Positions 33,057 through 44,673 of a stretch of DNA of 64,000 bases are shown piece after piece. The stretch spans positions 21,528,733 to 21,592,732 of the forward strand of contig CM036764.1 of the NCBI GenBank assembly GCA_020796225.1, in the 5' to 3' direction. The DNA is from Arion vulgaris (taxonomy: Eukaryota > Mollusca > Gastropoda > Stylommatophora > Arionidae). Position numbers and translations under genes: made by a program. Each line of letters begins with the position of its first letter. The stretch's first letter is position 1. Below the pieces are notes generated by a model. That model had not been told where the DNA came from. It was given only the letters and a program-made list of their open reading frames with translations, and did no database searches.

Positions 33057-33985
33057 GATTTGCTGTAATCTGTAGAACATTTCCATCTCTCACTCAGATT
33101 TGTAAACTATAACTCAGCTTTAATATTTGCTGTAATCTGTAGAACATTTCCTTCTCTCACTCAGATTTGTAAACTATAACTCAGCTTTAATTTGTAATTG
33201 AGACATTTCTCTTCACTAGTTAACTATAACTCGTTTAATATTTGTAATCTGTAGAACATTTCCCTCTCTACTCAGATTTGTAACTATAACTCAGCTTTAA
33301 TATTTGCTGTAATCTGTAGAACATTTCCTTCTCTCACTCAGATTTGTAAACTATAACTCAGCTTTAATATTTGTTGTAATCTGTAGAACATTTCCTTCTC
33401 TCACTCAGATTTGTAAACTATAACTCAGCTTTAATATTTGCTGTAATCTGTAGAACATTTCCATCTCTCACTCAGATTTGTAAACTATAACTCAGCTTTA
33501 ATATTTGCTGTAATCTGTAGAACATTTCCTTCTCTCACTCAGATTTGTAAACTATAACTCAGCTTTAATATTTGCTGTAATCTGTAGAACATTTCCTTCT
33601 CTCACTCAGATTTGTAAACTATAACTCAACTTTAATATTTGTTGTAATCTGTAGAACATTTCCTTCTCTCACTCAGATTTGTACACTATAACTCAACTTT
33701 AATATTTGTTGTAATCTGTAGAACATTTCCTTCTCTCACTCAGATTTGTACACTATAACTCAGCTTTAATATTTGTTGTAATCTGTAGAACATTTCCTTC
33801 TCTCACTCAGATTTGTAAACTATAACTCAGCTTTAATATTTGTTGTAATCTGTAGAACTTTTCCCTTTCTCTCACTCAGATTTGTACACTATAACTCAGC
33901 TTTAATATTTGTTGTAATCTGTAGAACATTTCCATCTCTCACTCAGATTTGTAAACTATAACTCGCTTTAATTTTGGTTTGTAAT
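33057..33985. repeat. 67-bp tandem repeat (about 14 units)
   Basis: Unit TTTGCTGTAATCTGTAGAAC, ATTTCCTTCTCTCACTCAGA, TTTGTAAACTATAACTCAGC, TTTAATA. Variants: CCATCTC, TTGTTGT, TACACT. Units near 33190-33290 have multiple small deletions. Confidence 0.95.
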
Positions 33986-34330
33986 CTGGGTAGAACACCT
34001 GCGATAATGACAACTGACTGGGGAAATTCAATGGTTCGATACCAGCTTCTGCCTTATATATTTGATATGGAAGCTGTTTGACAACAGAAAACCCTGATTC
34101 TTTGCTTGGAAATCTAAATTACAAATACCTCGGAAATCAGAATCACACACGCCTGAATGTGGAATGACACTGGTGATAAGAAAGCAAGCTTCACGCTAAA
34201 ATCAATCAGAAGCGCTATATTACCTGCCATGACTACGTTGAAACTCATAGCAGACAAACGAAAAATAAATACATTTTTAAGTATATATGAAGAACAACAT
34301 AATTTTCTTAGAGAATCTTACTGAACATAT
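33986..34330. other. No recognised gene
   Basis: AT-rich intron; nothing recognised. Confidence 0.4.
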
Positions 34331-34455
34331 CTTCTTCTTCTTCTTCTACGTTCTCTATATATCAGACACTTGCTTAACCACTGTTTATGATTTAATACTT
34401 AGAACGTGAGTTAGTTGTGACACATCTGATTTCTGCATGCTTTTTATTCGAGCTC
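34331..34455 (-). mobile_element. SINE family A fragment, minus orientation
   Basis: TTCTTCTTCTTCTTC, then a degraded ATATCAGACACTTGCTTAACC body; the head half is missing. Confidence 0.55.
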
Positions 34456-35284
34456 GTCTCCATTAGTTGAAGGTTGAAGACAAATAAAGAAGAAACCAAG
34501 GAACAAAATACCAGACCTAAGGGAGTCACTTCATCTAAACAAATCATATTCAATGTTCATGTTGAAAGTTTCCTAGTCTACATCACGAAGGTGAAGGTGG
34601 AATTGTCGTCTGTGTTCCACGGGTTATCAGCAGGATAACAATTTTCCCTTTTTCGTTCTTCCTACAAGAGAGTATCCACAACCCCACTACCACAAACTCT
34701 GCTGAATGCAGAACCAGGTGCAGAACATACTTTGTAGACCAACTTGACATATTAGTTTCTCTACTACTTCTTTGACTTCTCATTTGTTATTTCGCTCTAT
34801 TGGGTCATTGACACGAAGACAAGGAACAAATGACAAATGTGCAGAATGACAAATGTGGAGAATTAATATATACGTTTTGGTTAGTACACAAAAAAATATT
34901 CCAAATTCTATTTTTGCAGTAGCAACGTGTACGCAATTATTACAGCCACTGATCATCAAGGTGATCTGCACAATTTCTTTTGAATCCATTTTTTGTTTGT
35001 TTGCAATCAACATAATTGAGAATTATAATCAATATTTCCATTACTTGAGTACACAACGTAGTGATTTCAGTTCGGTGTTGCATGGGCACCCGGGGACAAA
35101 CCATTAGGTAAACAGTTGGAGATGAGTGCTGGAGACAATGAAAAACTATGAGAATGATGCACAGAATGATAGAATAAGTACTAAGTGATCAGAAGTCTCC
35201 GCCGTATACCAAACATATACAACATATACAAACTACATTAAGATGTTCTCTTAGATCGGCTTGTATGTGATAGAGAGAGAGAGG
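34456..35284. other. No recognised gene
   Basis: AT-rich intron with short open frames (34583-34783, 34780-35107) that do not resemble known proteins. Confidence 0.4.
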
Positions 35285-35525
35285 GGGAGGTTTATTTTCA
35301 TTGATTGATTGATAGGGCTATTATCGTTACATTTCGGTGAGTAATCATGTGTGCTCAGATCTCTTTCTTACACAGGAAGATCTCAGCTGCTGGGCACTAA
35401 TTCCGTAGCACCGGCGAGGTTCCCCAATTTAATATTGAAGATGGCAAAGATACTTTGTACGAATTTTATTTGAAATAATTTTTTAATGAATTTTGACCGG
35501 GAAGTGGCTTTCCAACCTGGTTTTC
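35285..35525 (-). mobile_element. SINE family C copy, minus orientation (3' half)
   Basis: Tail seen as TTGATTGATTGATAGG, then AAGATCTCAGCTGC, GTAGCACCGGCGAGG and GGAAGTGGCTTTCCAACCTG, matching 55398-55640. The tRNA-like head is missing. Confidence 0.8.
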
Positions 35526-35554
35526 TTAAGAGCGCATAGTCTTTTGAGAAGAGA

Positions 35555-35665
35555 TTTATGTATGAGCTGAACAACAAGAGAGAAAACTGAAAACTCAGAG
35601 TTGTCAAAGTAAAACACTTGACAATTGACCGTCTGTAAAGACAAAAAAGGCCATACATACATATT
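35555..35665 (+). mobile_element. Dispersed repeat E copy
   Basis: GAGCTGAACAACAAGAGAG, CAATTGACCGTCTGTAAAGA and AAAAAGGCCATAC match the copy at 45930-46055. Confidence 0.6.
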
Positions 35666-35675
35666 AATGCCCGCA

Positions 35676-35796
35676 CACACGCAGCACACACACACACACA
35701 CACACTCATTGTCTCTTTCATTTATACACATTCTTTGTCTGCTTTCTCTCTCCTGCTTTCTCTCTCCTGCTTTCTCTCTCCTGCTTTCTCTCTCTC
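35676..35796. repeat. (CA)n and 14-bp CTGCTTTCTCTCTC repeat
   Basis: A CA tract to 35706, then four copies of a 14-bp pyrimidine unit from about 35738. Confidence 0.9.
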
Positions 35797-35984
35797 AATT
35801 TCTTACACGTATTTAAGCTCAAGTTTTCTTTTTGAAAACATTGTTATTTAGTTTAGACTTAGTAGTTACACTTATTATGTATTTATATTCACCATTACAT
35901 TTTCGTTTTAGTGACATATTTTCATTTTAGGGCCGCTAAGGATGTACTGTCAGATTATTTATGTTATGTCCGCCGTCATTTTTC
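35797..35984. other. No recognised gene
   Basis: AT-rich spacer. Confidence 0.4.
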
Positions 35985-36125
35985 ATAAAAAATTTAATTT
36001 CTTCGCTTGTGGTGTATTCTGTGCTCAATAAGGGCCTTTTGATCAAAACGACGCAGTATATTGTTTTTGTACTTTGTAAAACTACAGTACTTTATTGTTA
36101 CGTGCTTCGCCTTTCCAGAAGCTTA
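35985..36125 (-). mobile_element. Dispersed repeat X copy with ribozyme-like core
   Basis: Contains AATAAGGGCCTTTTGATC next to AAAACGACGCAGTA, then TTTTGTACTTTGTAAAACTA. The better-preserved version is at 61640-61800. Confidence 0.55.
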
Positions 36126-36559
36126 CATTTAGATATCAACCAGAACTTGAAGGTATGAGAGAGCATGAATTAGGAAATACAAATTTAGACATAGAAAAGG
36201 CTTATCTTGCATGAAATAAACAGATATAAACTATCCAGACACTAGTTTGTTTTATTACTTATTTTCTAACTAAAGTAACGAACTAAAATTATGTAACGAA
36301 CAAGTAATTAAAGTAGACATCGTTCAGTTTTTTCATGAATATTTATAATGAAAATATGGAACTAGTAGAGGCTAATGAAAAAGTAATTAAAGTCACAAAT
36401 TAACAGTGTGTAATGAAATGTAATTAAAGTAAAACAAAAACAACAAAAACTAACAGTGTAATAAAGCGTAATTAACGAAATAACAGCGTAAAATGAATAA
36501 GAAATTGAAATTAAAAAAATTAACAAATAATTAACAGTGTGTACTGCACTGAACAAGAT
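36126..36559. other. AT-rich spacer with AACAGTGTGTAATGAA-like motif
   Basis: AT-rich DNA with several loose copies of AACAGTGT..TAATTAA-type motifs between 36390 and 36540, not regular enough to call an array. Confidence 0.4.
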
Positions 36560-36965
36560 ATTGGGGAGGGAGGGGGTGGGGGAGTCTTTATAGCGTAGAG
36601 TTAGGTGCTCATCTCTCATGGCAAATGTTCTAGGTTCGCTTCCTCATGGAGCCATCTGTATATTTTTAACAGAGTATCAAGACGAACGACAAAACGTAGG
36701 TCCCTTGTTCAATTTGAGCACGTAAAAGAAACCTTGTCAGTTACAAATCGAGAAGAGCAGGCTGGAAAGCTGCTGCCCGTGCAAAATTCGTTAGAAAAAT
36801 TAGAAATTAAATTCCTACAAAAATATTTTCGCTCTCCAAAATTACACCGAGGACCCTCGCCGGTGCTGGAAATTCGCACTGCAGCTGAGATCTTCATGTG
36901 TAAGAAAGAGATCGGAGCATACATGAATACTCACGAAAGTAAAGAAATAATTAAATATAATCGAC
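36560..36965 (+). mobile_element. SINE family C, tRNA-headed
   Basis: Sense copy: head TATAGCGTAGAGTTAGGTGC (A-box-like), CTAGGTTCGCTTCC (B-box-like), then AGGTCCCTTGTTCAATTTGA, GAGCAGGCTGGAAAGCTGC, GCACTGCAGCTGAGATCTTC. The 147-codon open frame across it is SINE body. Confidence 0.85.
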
Positions 36966-37484
36966 GGTATACTATTCTGAAGTCTGGACATGCACATCAA
37001 CGCACGGTGTTCAATTCACAAAGTAGAGTCCAATCTTTAATCTACTAAATATTGATATCTGGAATATCTGAGGTCGCGAACAATTCGAAATCGTTGCTTT
37101 ATCAACTATTTAAATGCTATGTTTAACTAAAACATGCCATATATGGCGAAAGTGGAGGTTTGGCGTGGGATTAGCTACCCCATCCAGAAAAAAACCACTC
37201 AGCTATAAAACCACAACCAAGTGCAAGAGAGCATGCAAGGCCTTGTTTGGGGACATATGCCTCCTTTGGGGCGAAGGAAAGAAGAAGAAGAATAACTTCT
37301 ATGTTTACCTACACCGTTGGATAACATAACGGGACTTAACACCTATCGGGGGCGCAATAATGGTACTGTAATATTTATAAAACGGTGTACCTATTGTAAT
37401 GTTTAATGTAAAACGAACACACAAGAAAGCAATAATGAAACATAAAAAACTAAGTTATTCTTCCCCTTTAGAAAGATTATAAAC
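36966..37484. other. Unrecognised; short SINE-like segment
   Basis: 37155-37185 (GGCGTGGGATTAGCTACCCC) resembles 48035-48060, the sequence just after a family B head, suggesting a shared retroelement 5' region. The rest is AT-rich. Confidence 0.4.
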
Positions 37485-38280
37485 ACAAGTACAGCTATTA
37501 TAAACAAAAATATAAACACACAAGTACAGCTATTATAAATAGAAATATAAACACAAGTACAGCTATTATAAATAGAAATATAAACACAAGTACAGCTACT
37601 ATAAATAGAAATATAAACAGACAAGTACAGCTTTTATAAATAAAAATATAAACAGACAAGTACAGCTATTATAAATAGAAATATAACACAAGTACACTAC
37701 TATAAATAGAAATATAAACAGACAAGTACAGCTTTTTAAATAGAAGATAAAAGACAAGTAACAGCTTTTATAAAGAAATACAAACACAATACAGCCATAT
37801 AAATAGAAATATAAAAAAGACAAGTAAGTTTATTAAATAGAAATATAAACAGACAAGTACAGCTATTATAAATAGAAATATAAACACAAGTACAGCTATT
37901 ATAAATAGAAATATAAACACAAGTACAGCTTTTATAAATAGAAATATAAACACAAGTACAGCTATTATAAATAGAAATATAAACACAAGTACAGCTTTTA
38001 TAAATAGAAATATAAACACACAAGTACAGCTTTTATAAATAGAAATATAAACAGACAAGTACAGCTTTTATAAATAGAAATATAAACACAAGTACAGCTT
38101 TTATAAATAGAAATATAAACACACAAGTACAGCTTTTATAAATAGAAATATAAACAGACAAGTACAGCTTTTATAAATAGAAATATAAACAGACAAGTAC
38201 ACTATTATAAATAGAAATAAAACACAAGACACTATTATAAATAGAAATATAAACACACAAGTACAGCTTTTATAAATACT
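37485..38280. repeat. 33-35-bp tandem repeat array (about 24 units)
   Basis: Unit ACAAGTACAGCTATTATAAA plus TAGAAATATAAAC, with ACAC/AGAC length variants. 37680-37840 is indel-rich. The minus strand is open in several frames (FIFLFIIAVLV-like), an artefact. Confidence 0.95.
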
Positions 38281-38719
38281 ATTCAGTGTTTAGATTATAT
38301 AACCACTACTTGAAATACAGAGAAAACAAGTACAGAATGTAGAAAGGATAAGATTGGATAGAAACGCAAACTATTAAAGATTTATACATGAGAGACATAC
38401 TGACCCAGCGAGTTAGGTTTGTGCCATATTTAGTTTGTCATATCGCTAAAGAAGGTCCGCAGGACAAATCAGTCGGGTAATCAAATCAAATATCCCACCG
38501 TAAGAATCTGCGTCTCTTTCGTTTCGTTAGAGAGCCCAAGCAAGAAATCGATGACCTTAGTTGAGATGGGTACATGGCTAAGTAAATGTAGGATATACCA
38601 GCAGTCTGAATTGTTTTATAAGGAAAATGAGAACATATTCTTAATGGAAATGATCAATACTTGTCGACAAGATTCAGAAAAGTATATAAAAGTACGAGGA
38701 AGTAAAATTTAAAGGAGAT
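38281..38719. other. No recognised gene
   Basis: AT-rich intron between array and LINE relic. Confidence 0.4.
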
Positions 38720-38975
38720 AGAAGTGACATGCGGCATACATTCAGAATGCAGAAGATCAGACACCCACATGTGACTTTTGAAATGGAATCAGGGAGGCAA
38801 GAGTGGTAGAGGACGACCTAGGGACGATATGGAGACGAACTGTAGACATAAAGAGAGAGAAAAGGAGGGAAAGACATGGAAAGAACTAAGTTGGCTACCT
38901 CAAGCCAAATATGGTTGGAGGACATTTGTTGATGCTTTATGCTTCAAGGGAAGTTGAAAGAAGAAGAAGAAAGCA
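38720..38975 (+). pseudogene. RTE-like LINE 3' end
   Basis: Encodes HTFRMQ, then RGRPRDDMETN and EGKTWKELSWLPQAKYGWRT, FVDALCFKGS-stop at 38949-38957, followed at once by AAGAAGAAGAAGAAAG. The ending W-R-x-F-V-D-A-L-C and the GAA tail identify an RTE-type LINE terminus. Frameshifts upstream. Confidence 0.85.
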
Positions 38976-39539
38976 GTTTCAAGAGATTTCCAAGAACGAA
39001 ACACCACAAATAAATGATGAAGTTTTAACTTCCAAAAAAATGTATCGATTACCAGCATATTTATTTTCTAGTTTCTTCCTTGCACACGCTTAGTAGCTTC
39101 ATTTCTGATTTTATGTAGATTGTTAAAAATAGTTAATATTGTCTTTTTGTGTATGTTTTCTCTGTTTTTCTGCTGGTAGTAATTTTTTTGTATCCGTTTC
39201 TGAGCGGTATCAGTTAGTGGATCTCTCCACATGCTATTAATTCCTGGTTGTATGAATTTTTCTGCTGACTATCATATCGTTCTGTTCCCTCTGTTTCTGC
39301 AAATTGTCAGTTCGAGGTCATCTCTTTGTTTCTGTACGTTAAGAGCTCATTGTTTTCGTTATTTTTATTTAGACTGCAAGTTCTATGCTCTTTTCTTTTT
39401 CCTGCTGATTGTACGTCCATTGTAGTGTACTCTTCCCGCATGTTTATACCTTAGATAGCAATTTCCCCACCACGCTCTATCCCATGCAACTCAGTAAATC
39501 CCTTCTATAAAAATTAATTCGATATTTCTCGCTTCTCTC
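38976..39539. other. No recognised gene
   Basis: T-rich DNA, possibly older LINE sequence on the minus strand; not assignable. Confidence 0.35.
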
Positions 39540-39860
39540 ATTCATTTTATAGTTTACCTAGTGTGACCTTTTTTTATTTAATTCTGTCTCTCACTTCGAT
39601 GCATGCTTTGTTATTCTTTGATCATTTATTCTGAGACTGTGCTCCATCTTCTCTTCTTGTAACAGTTGTTACTAATGGTTTACCGGATATTTTTCTGATT
39701 TCATCAACTCTCCTAAATTCGTCCATTTATTTTATTATTTTTCACAGACATCTATTTGCACGTTCATGGTCCGTTCTGTATTGCTCTAGATAGTCAGTTT
39801 GTGATTTACTAGCTCACTGCTACTAAATACGAAACCAGTTATGGATTCCATATGTGTTTG
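39540..39860. repeat. Dispersed repeat, also at 49760-50090
   Basis: Shares GATTCTTT(A/G)ATCATTT..TCTGAG, ATTTCATCA.CTTCTC and CAGACATCTATT with 49760-50090. Both copies lie just left of a large tandem array (40.2 and 50.1 kb). Confidence 0.6.
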
Positions 39861-39892
39861 TTATCATAAGCGTAGTATGTGTTAAATGGTTA

Positions 39893-39965
39893 ATGTGGCG
39901 AAGTAGTTAAGACGTTTGCTTTGCGTTCTGAAGGTTGGTGTTTGAATACGGATTGATGAAAATAA
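39893..39965 (+). mobile_element. tRNA-like SINE head fragment (family G type)
   Basis: GTGGCGAAGTAGTTAAGACG and GGTGTTTGAATACGG are A- and B-box-like at tRNA spacing. The body is absent. Confidence 0.55.
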
Positions 39966-40251
39966 ATATATGAAGCTTCACTACATAGCACACATTGTTA
40001 ATATCATACATAATTTAGAAGTTCTGACACCATTTAGAGAAGAAACACAGAAGATAATACTTCTACAAATATCTATTCAAAAGTCTGGAATTCATAAGGG
40101 TCAATTTCTCTTGCATAATAAGAAATTGCGTTATTAATTTATGTAGTATGCTCGCAATAGTTGGTCACATCACTCTCCATATTGATTATTAAAAGGGTCA
40201 ACGATATCGAAGTTGATTATAGTTGTAAACACATTTAGTAATAGTGAAAAG
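39966..40251. other. Left flank of the 48-bp array
   Basis: AT-rich flank that reappears in blended form at about 40945-41270. Confidence 0.6.
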
Positions 40252-41700
40252 TGTCAGTTTTGTATGTTGTCTGCAAGTGAGTTATACATTTAGAAACACG
40301 TACAGTTTTGTATGTTGTCTGCAAGTGAGTTATACATTTAGAAACACGTACAGTTTTGTATGTTGTCTGCAAGTGAGTTATACATTTAGAAACACGTACA
40401 GTTTTGTATGTTGTCTGCAAGTGAGTTATACATTTAGAAACACGTACAGTTTTGTATGTTGTCTGCAAGTGAGTTATACATTTAGAAACACGTACAGTTT
40501 TGTATTTGTCTGCAATGATTATACATTTAGAAACACGTACAGTTTTGTATTTTGTCTGCAAGTGAGTATACATTTAAAACACTTACAGTTTTGTGACTGC
40601 TTGTCTGCAAGTATTATAATTCTAGACACTATGCATGTTTTATATGTTGTCTGATCAGTTTATTTGAAACACGTGCCATCTTTCTTCTTGTAAAGTTAGT
40701 TACTAAGGTTTACCGATATTTTTCTGATTTCATCAACTTCTAAAATCGTCCATTTTTATTTTTCAGTGACGTTATCATTTGCACGTTCAGTTTTGTATGT
40801 TGTCTAGATTATTCATTTGATGATTTACTAGCTTGTCTACTAATAGTTACGAAACATTAGGTTTCCATATGTTGTCTTGTTATCATTTAGCGTAGTATTT
40901 TGTTGCAAATGAGTTATTCATTAGTAAACACATACGTTTTTATGTTGCTGCAAGTTGGTTTTTAATACGATTGATGAAAATACAGTATTGAGCTTGTCTA
41001 CATAGTTACAATTTTAAAAAACTACATTTGTATTTTTCTGACACATTTATAGAAGAAACACGAAGTTTACTTCTGCAATATATATCTATTCAAAAGTCAG
41101 ATTTATATGGGTAATGTCTCAATGGTTATAATTTAGAAATTGCTTTATTAATTTGTATGTTGTCTGCAATAGTTATCATTTAACCTCATATTGTTGTTCT
41201 AAAGTGGTTAACATTTTCGACAGTTTTATAGTTGTCAACATTTAGTATTTAGAAAAGTGTCAGTTTTATATGTTGTCTGCAAGTGAGTTATTCATTTAGA
41301 AACATGTACAGTTTTATATGTTGTCTGCAAGTGAGTTATTCATTTAGAAACACGTACAGTTTTATATGTTGTCTGCAAGTGAGTTATTCATTTAGAAACA
41401 CATACAGTTTTGTATGTTGACTGCAAGTGAGTTATACATTTAGAAACACGTACAGTTTTGTATGTTGTCTGCAAGTGAGTTACATATTTAGAAACACGTA
41501 CAGTTTTGTATGTTGTCTGCAAGTGAGTTATACATTTAGAAACACGTACAGTTTTGTATGTTGTCTGCAAGTGAGTTTTTATTTAGAAACACGTACAGTT
41601 TTATATGTTGTCTGCTAAGTGAGTTATTCATTTAGAAACACGTACATTTTATATGTTGTCTGCAAGTGAGTTATTCATTAGAAACACTTACAGTTAAAAT
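40252..41700. repeat. 48-bp tandem repeat array in two blocks
   Basis: Unit GTTTTGTATGTTGTCTGCAA, GTGAGTTATACATTTAGAAA, CACGTACA. Block 1 40252-40660, block 2 41262-41700 (mostly GTTTTATATG / ATTCATT variants). Both strands are open, giving repetitive artefact frames. Confidence 0.95.
40665..41262. other. Blended flank/array block (likely consensus artefact)
   Basis: Aligns end to end with the left flank 39645-40255 (for example TTTTTCTGATTTCATCAAC, ATTCAAAAGTC, TGATGAAAATA), yet repeat-unit fragments (TTTTGTATGTTGTCT, GAGTTATTCATTAG, AAACACATAC) replace parts of the flank in register. Confidence 0.8.
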
Positions 41701-41814
41701 CTATTCTGTTATCTATCATTTATGGTAGATTATTTATTGAACTCTCTTAACGTTTCATAATATATATTCCATAAAATTTATATAACGCATCAATACATCG
41801 ATTCTATTTACATT

Positions 41815-42000
41815 ATATATGGCATCTTTCGTCTTTACAGACGGTGAAATGGTATGTGTTTTACTGTGATAACTTCACAGTTTGTCTCTCTTGTCTTTCA
41901 GCTCGTCCCTAAGTCTCTCGTATTGTGTCTGAGCCGACGCAAGAATGAAGTTTCCTCTCAATTTATGGCTAGCCTGGACAGCTGATATGAGAATGTGCTT
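41815..42000 (-). mobile_element. Dispersed repeat E copy, minus orientation
   Basis: CGTCTTTACAGACGG, GTGATAACTTC and TCTTTCAGCTCGTCCC match the other E copies. The minus frame 41875-42204 reads ..SAQTQYERLRDELKDKRDK and runs 60 codons further into unrecognised sequence. Confidence 0.6.
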
Positions 42001-42679
42001 TGTCCATTTTACACAAACCCCCTCTTTACCTAACTGTTGTATCCAAAGGAAAGACAAAGTCCGTACTTTTGGAAAGTAAGCAGGGTTTTCATGGGATGCC
42101 AGAAGATGAAATGGATTACTTATATAACCACCAACTGCCTTATGGTCCCTCCCTACGGATTTGTGGTCAACATTTACTCCTCTAGCCTTCTTCTGCATAA
42201 CCATTGATCCGATCCCAAAGACAGTGAGGACTTTCCATCAGGGTTTACTTCCCAAGCATTTAACTCTTCCGAACCACCCTCCCTTCCTCTCCACAAGGCA
42301 GTAGTCTTAAGAGTTGCAGATGGTACAGTCTACTGTCATACGGTAACAGATGAAACATCTGATTTGACATTATATACGCCATCCATATATTTGCATATAC
42401 TTCATTTATATATTTTCATATAATTCTATCATATATGACGTACTCTTTCATTTATCTAATATCCATTAATCTTCTATATATCCATTTATCGTCCTTAATC
42501 CCCGATACCTTACTAGCATATATGTTGTATTTATCTATAATCCTCCACTCAACGTCATACTGCCACGCAAATCAAATTCACAGAAATTTCATATATAATT
42601 CCAACATATCTCACAATAATCTTCCTGATATCAGACATAGATTATTCATACTACCGCCAATATCTTTTCGCAATTTGAC
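42001..42679. other. No recognised gene
   Basis: AT-rich to the left border of the hAT-like element. The 132-codon frame beginning at 42435 crosses into that element and is not convincing. Confidence 0.4.
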
Positions 42680-44665
42680 CAGCGGTTTCCAAACTTTGCA
42701 TTACCACGGACTCCCATTTAAATACATTTTGCTGCCGAGGATCCCACAAGTTTTTATATACGAAAATATTCTAGCGTTGGAGTTACTATTACACCACACC
42801 AACCGTCAAGCTGGTTCCAATTTCGCAGACTGAGGGAAACCCCATGATCTTTCATTTTGTACTCCGGTCTGGTCAGGGTACTTTGATTTCGCAGCGCAGG
42901 CCCAATACCCGCTGTCTTTTTGTTTACATGTTTTTAAAATTTATTTTTCTACTTGAAATGTCAAAGAACATAATATTTCTTCAAGCGCTAGAGGACCCCT
43001 GTTAGTACCTAGAGGACCCCTGTAGTACCTTGAGGACCCTGATAGTACCTAGAGGACCCCTGTGAGTACCTGAGGACCCTGTAGTACCTTGAGGACCCCT
43101 GTTAGTACCTGAGGACCCTGTAGTACCTTGAGGACCCCTGTGAGTACCTTGAGGACCCCTGTTAGTACCTTGAGGACCCCTGTGAGTACCTTGAGGACCC
43201 CTGTTAGTACCTTGAGGACCCCTGTTAGTACATTGAGGACCCCTGGGAGTACCTAGAGGACCCCTGTTAGTACCTTGAGGACCCCTGTGAGTACCTTGAG
43301 GACCCCTGTTAGTACCTTGAGGACCCCTGTGAGTACCATGAGGACCCCTGTTAGTACCTCGCGTACCCCTGTGAGTACCTTGAGGACCCCTGTTAGTACC
43401 TCGCGTACCCCTGTTAGTACCTTCAGGACCCTGTTAGTACCTCGAGGACCCCTGTGAGTACCTCGCGTACTCCGGTTAGTACCTTGAGGACGCCTGGGAG
43501 TACCTTGAGGACCCCTGTTAGTACCTTGAGGACCCCTGTTAGTACCTCGCGTACCCCTGTTAGTACCTCGCGTACCCCTGTTAGTACCTTGAGGACCCCT
43601 GTTAGTACCTTGAGGACCCCTGTTAGTACCTTGAGGACCCCTGTTAGTACCTCGAGGACCCCTGTTAGTACCTTGAGGACCCCTGTTAGTACCTTGAGGA
43701 CCCCTGTTAGTACCTTGAGGACCCCTGTTAGTACCTTGAGGACCCCTGTTAGTACCTCCGTACCCTGTTAGTACCTTGAGGACCCCTGTTAGTACCTTGA
43801 GGGCCCCCTGTGAGTACCTCGAGGACCCCTGTTAGTACCTTGAGGACCCCTGTTAGTACCTTGAGGACCCCTGTTAGTACCTTGAGGACCCCTGTTAGTA
43901 CCTCGAGGACCCCTGTTAGTACCTTGAGGACCCCTGTTAGTACCTTGAGGACCCCTGTGAGTACCTTGAGGACCCTGTTAGTACCTCGGTACCCTGTGAG
44001 TACCTTGAGGACCCATGTTAGTACCTTGAGGACCCCTGTGAGTACCTCGAGGACCCCTGTGAGTACCTTGAGGACCCCTGTTAGTACCTCGCGACCCTGT
44101 TAGTACCTCGCGTACCCCTGTTAGTACCTTGAGGACCCCTGTTAGTACCTTGAGGACCCCTGTTAGTACCTTGAGGACCCCTGTTAGTACCTTGAGGACC
44201 CCTGTTAGTACCTTGAGGACCCCTGTTAGTACCTTGAGGACCCCTGTTAGTACCTAGAGGACCCCTGGGAGTACCTTGAGGACCCTTGTGAGTACCTTGA
44301 GGACCCTGCGAGTACTTGAGGACCCTGGAGTCCCTTTGAAGACCCCTGGGAGTACCTCGAAGACCCCTGTTAGTACCTTGAGGACCCCTGTGAGTACTTT
44401 GAGGACCCCTGGGAGTACCTCGAAGACCCCTGTGAGTACCTTGAGGACCCTTGTGAGTACCTTGAGGACCCTGGAGTACTTTGAGGACCCTGGGAGTACT
44501 TTGAAGACCCTGGAGTACCTGAAGACCCTGTTAGTACCTTGAGGACCCCTGTGAGTACTTTGAGGACCCCTGGGAGTACCTCGAAGACCCCTGTTAGTAC
44601 CTTGAGGACCCCTGTGAGTACCTCGAGGACCCTGAGAGTCCCTGACCCCAGTTTGGAAAACGCTG
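42680..44665. mobile_element. hAT-like non-autonomous element filled by a 21-bp array
   Basis: Ends are inverted repeats: CAGCGGTTTCCAAACTTTG (42680-42698) and, reversed, CAGCGTTTTCCAAACTGGG (44647-44665), 16 of 19 identical. hAT elements start with CAG and make 8-bp duplications; the flanking 8-mers AATTTGAC (42672-42679) and CACTAGAC (44666-44673) agree at 5 of 8, an old duplication at best. The left subterminal region (ACCACGGACTCCCATTTAAA) is typical of such elements. No transposase coding. Confidence 0.7.
42985..44640. repeat. 21-bp GC-richer tandem array (about 78 units)
   Basis: Unit TACCTTGAGGACCCCTGTTA plus G; variants CTCGCGTACCCC, GTGAG, GGGAG. The period is a multiple of 3, so one plus frame stays open with a 7-residue repeat (TLRTPVS). 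It lies between the inverted repeats and merges into the right one, so it probably arose from that end's GAGGACCC-like subterminal sequence. Confidence 0.95.
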
Positions 44666-44673
44666 CACTAGAC

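Noticed and set aside
35555..35816. Start of a gene with MTVCKDKKGHTY
   Set aside because: It lies in dispersed repeat E followed by a CA/CT microsatellite; frame open only through low complexity.
42985..44640. Possible CRISPR array or repetitive coding gene
   Set aside because: Units are contiguous 21-mers without unique spacers, and the TLRTPVS frame is a by-product of a period divisible by 3. Same argument against CRISPR for every array here.
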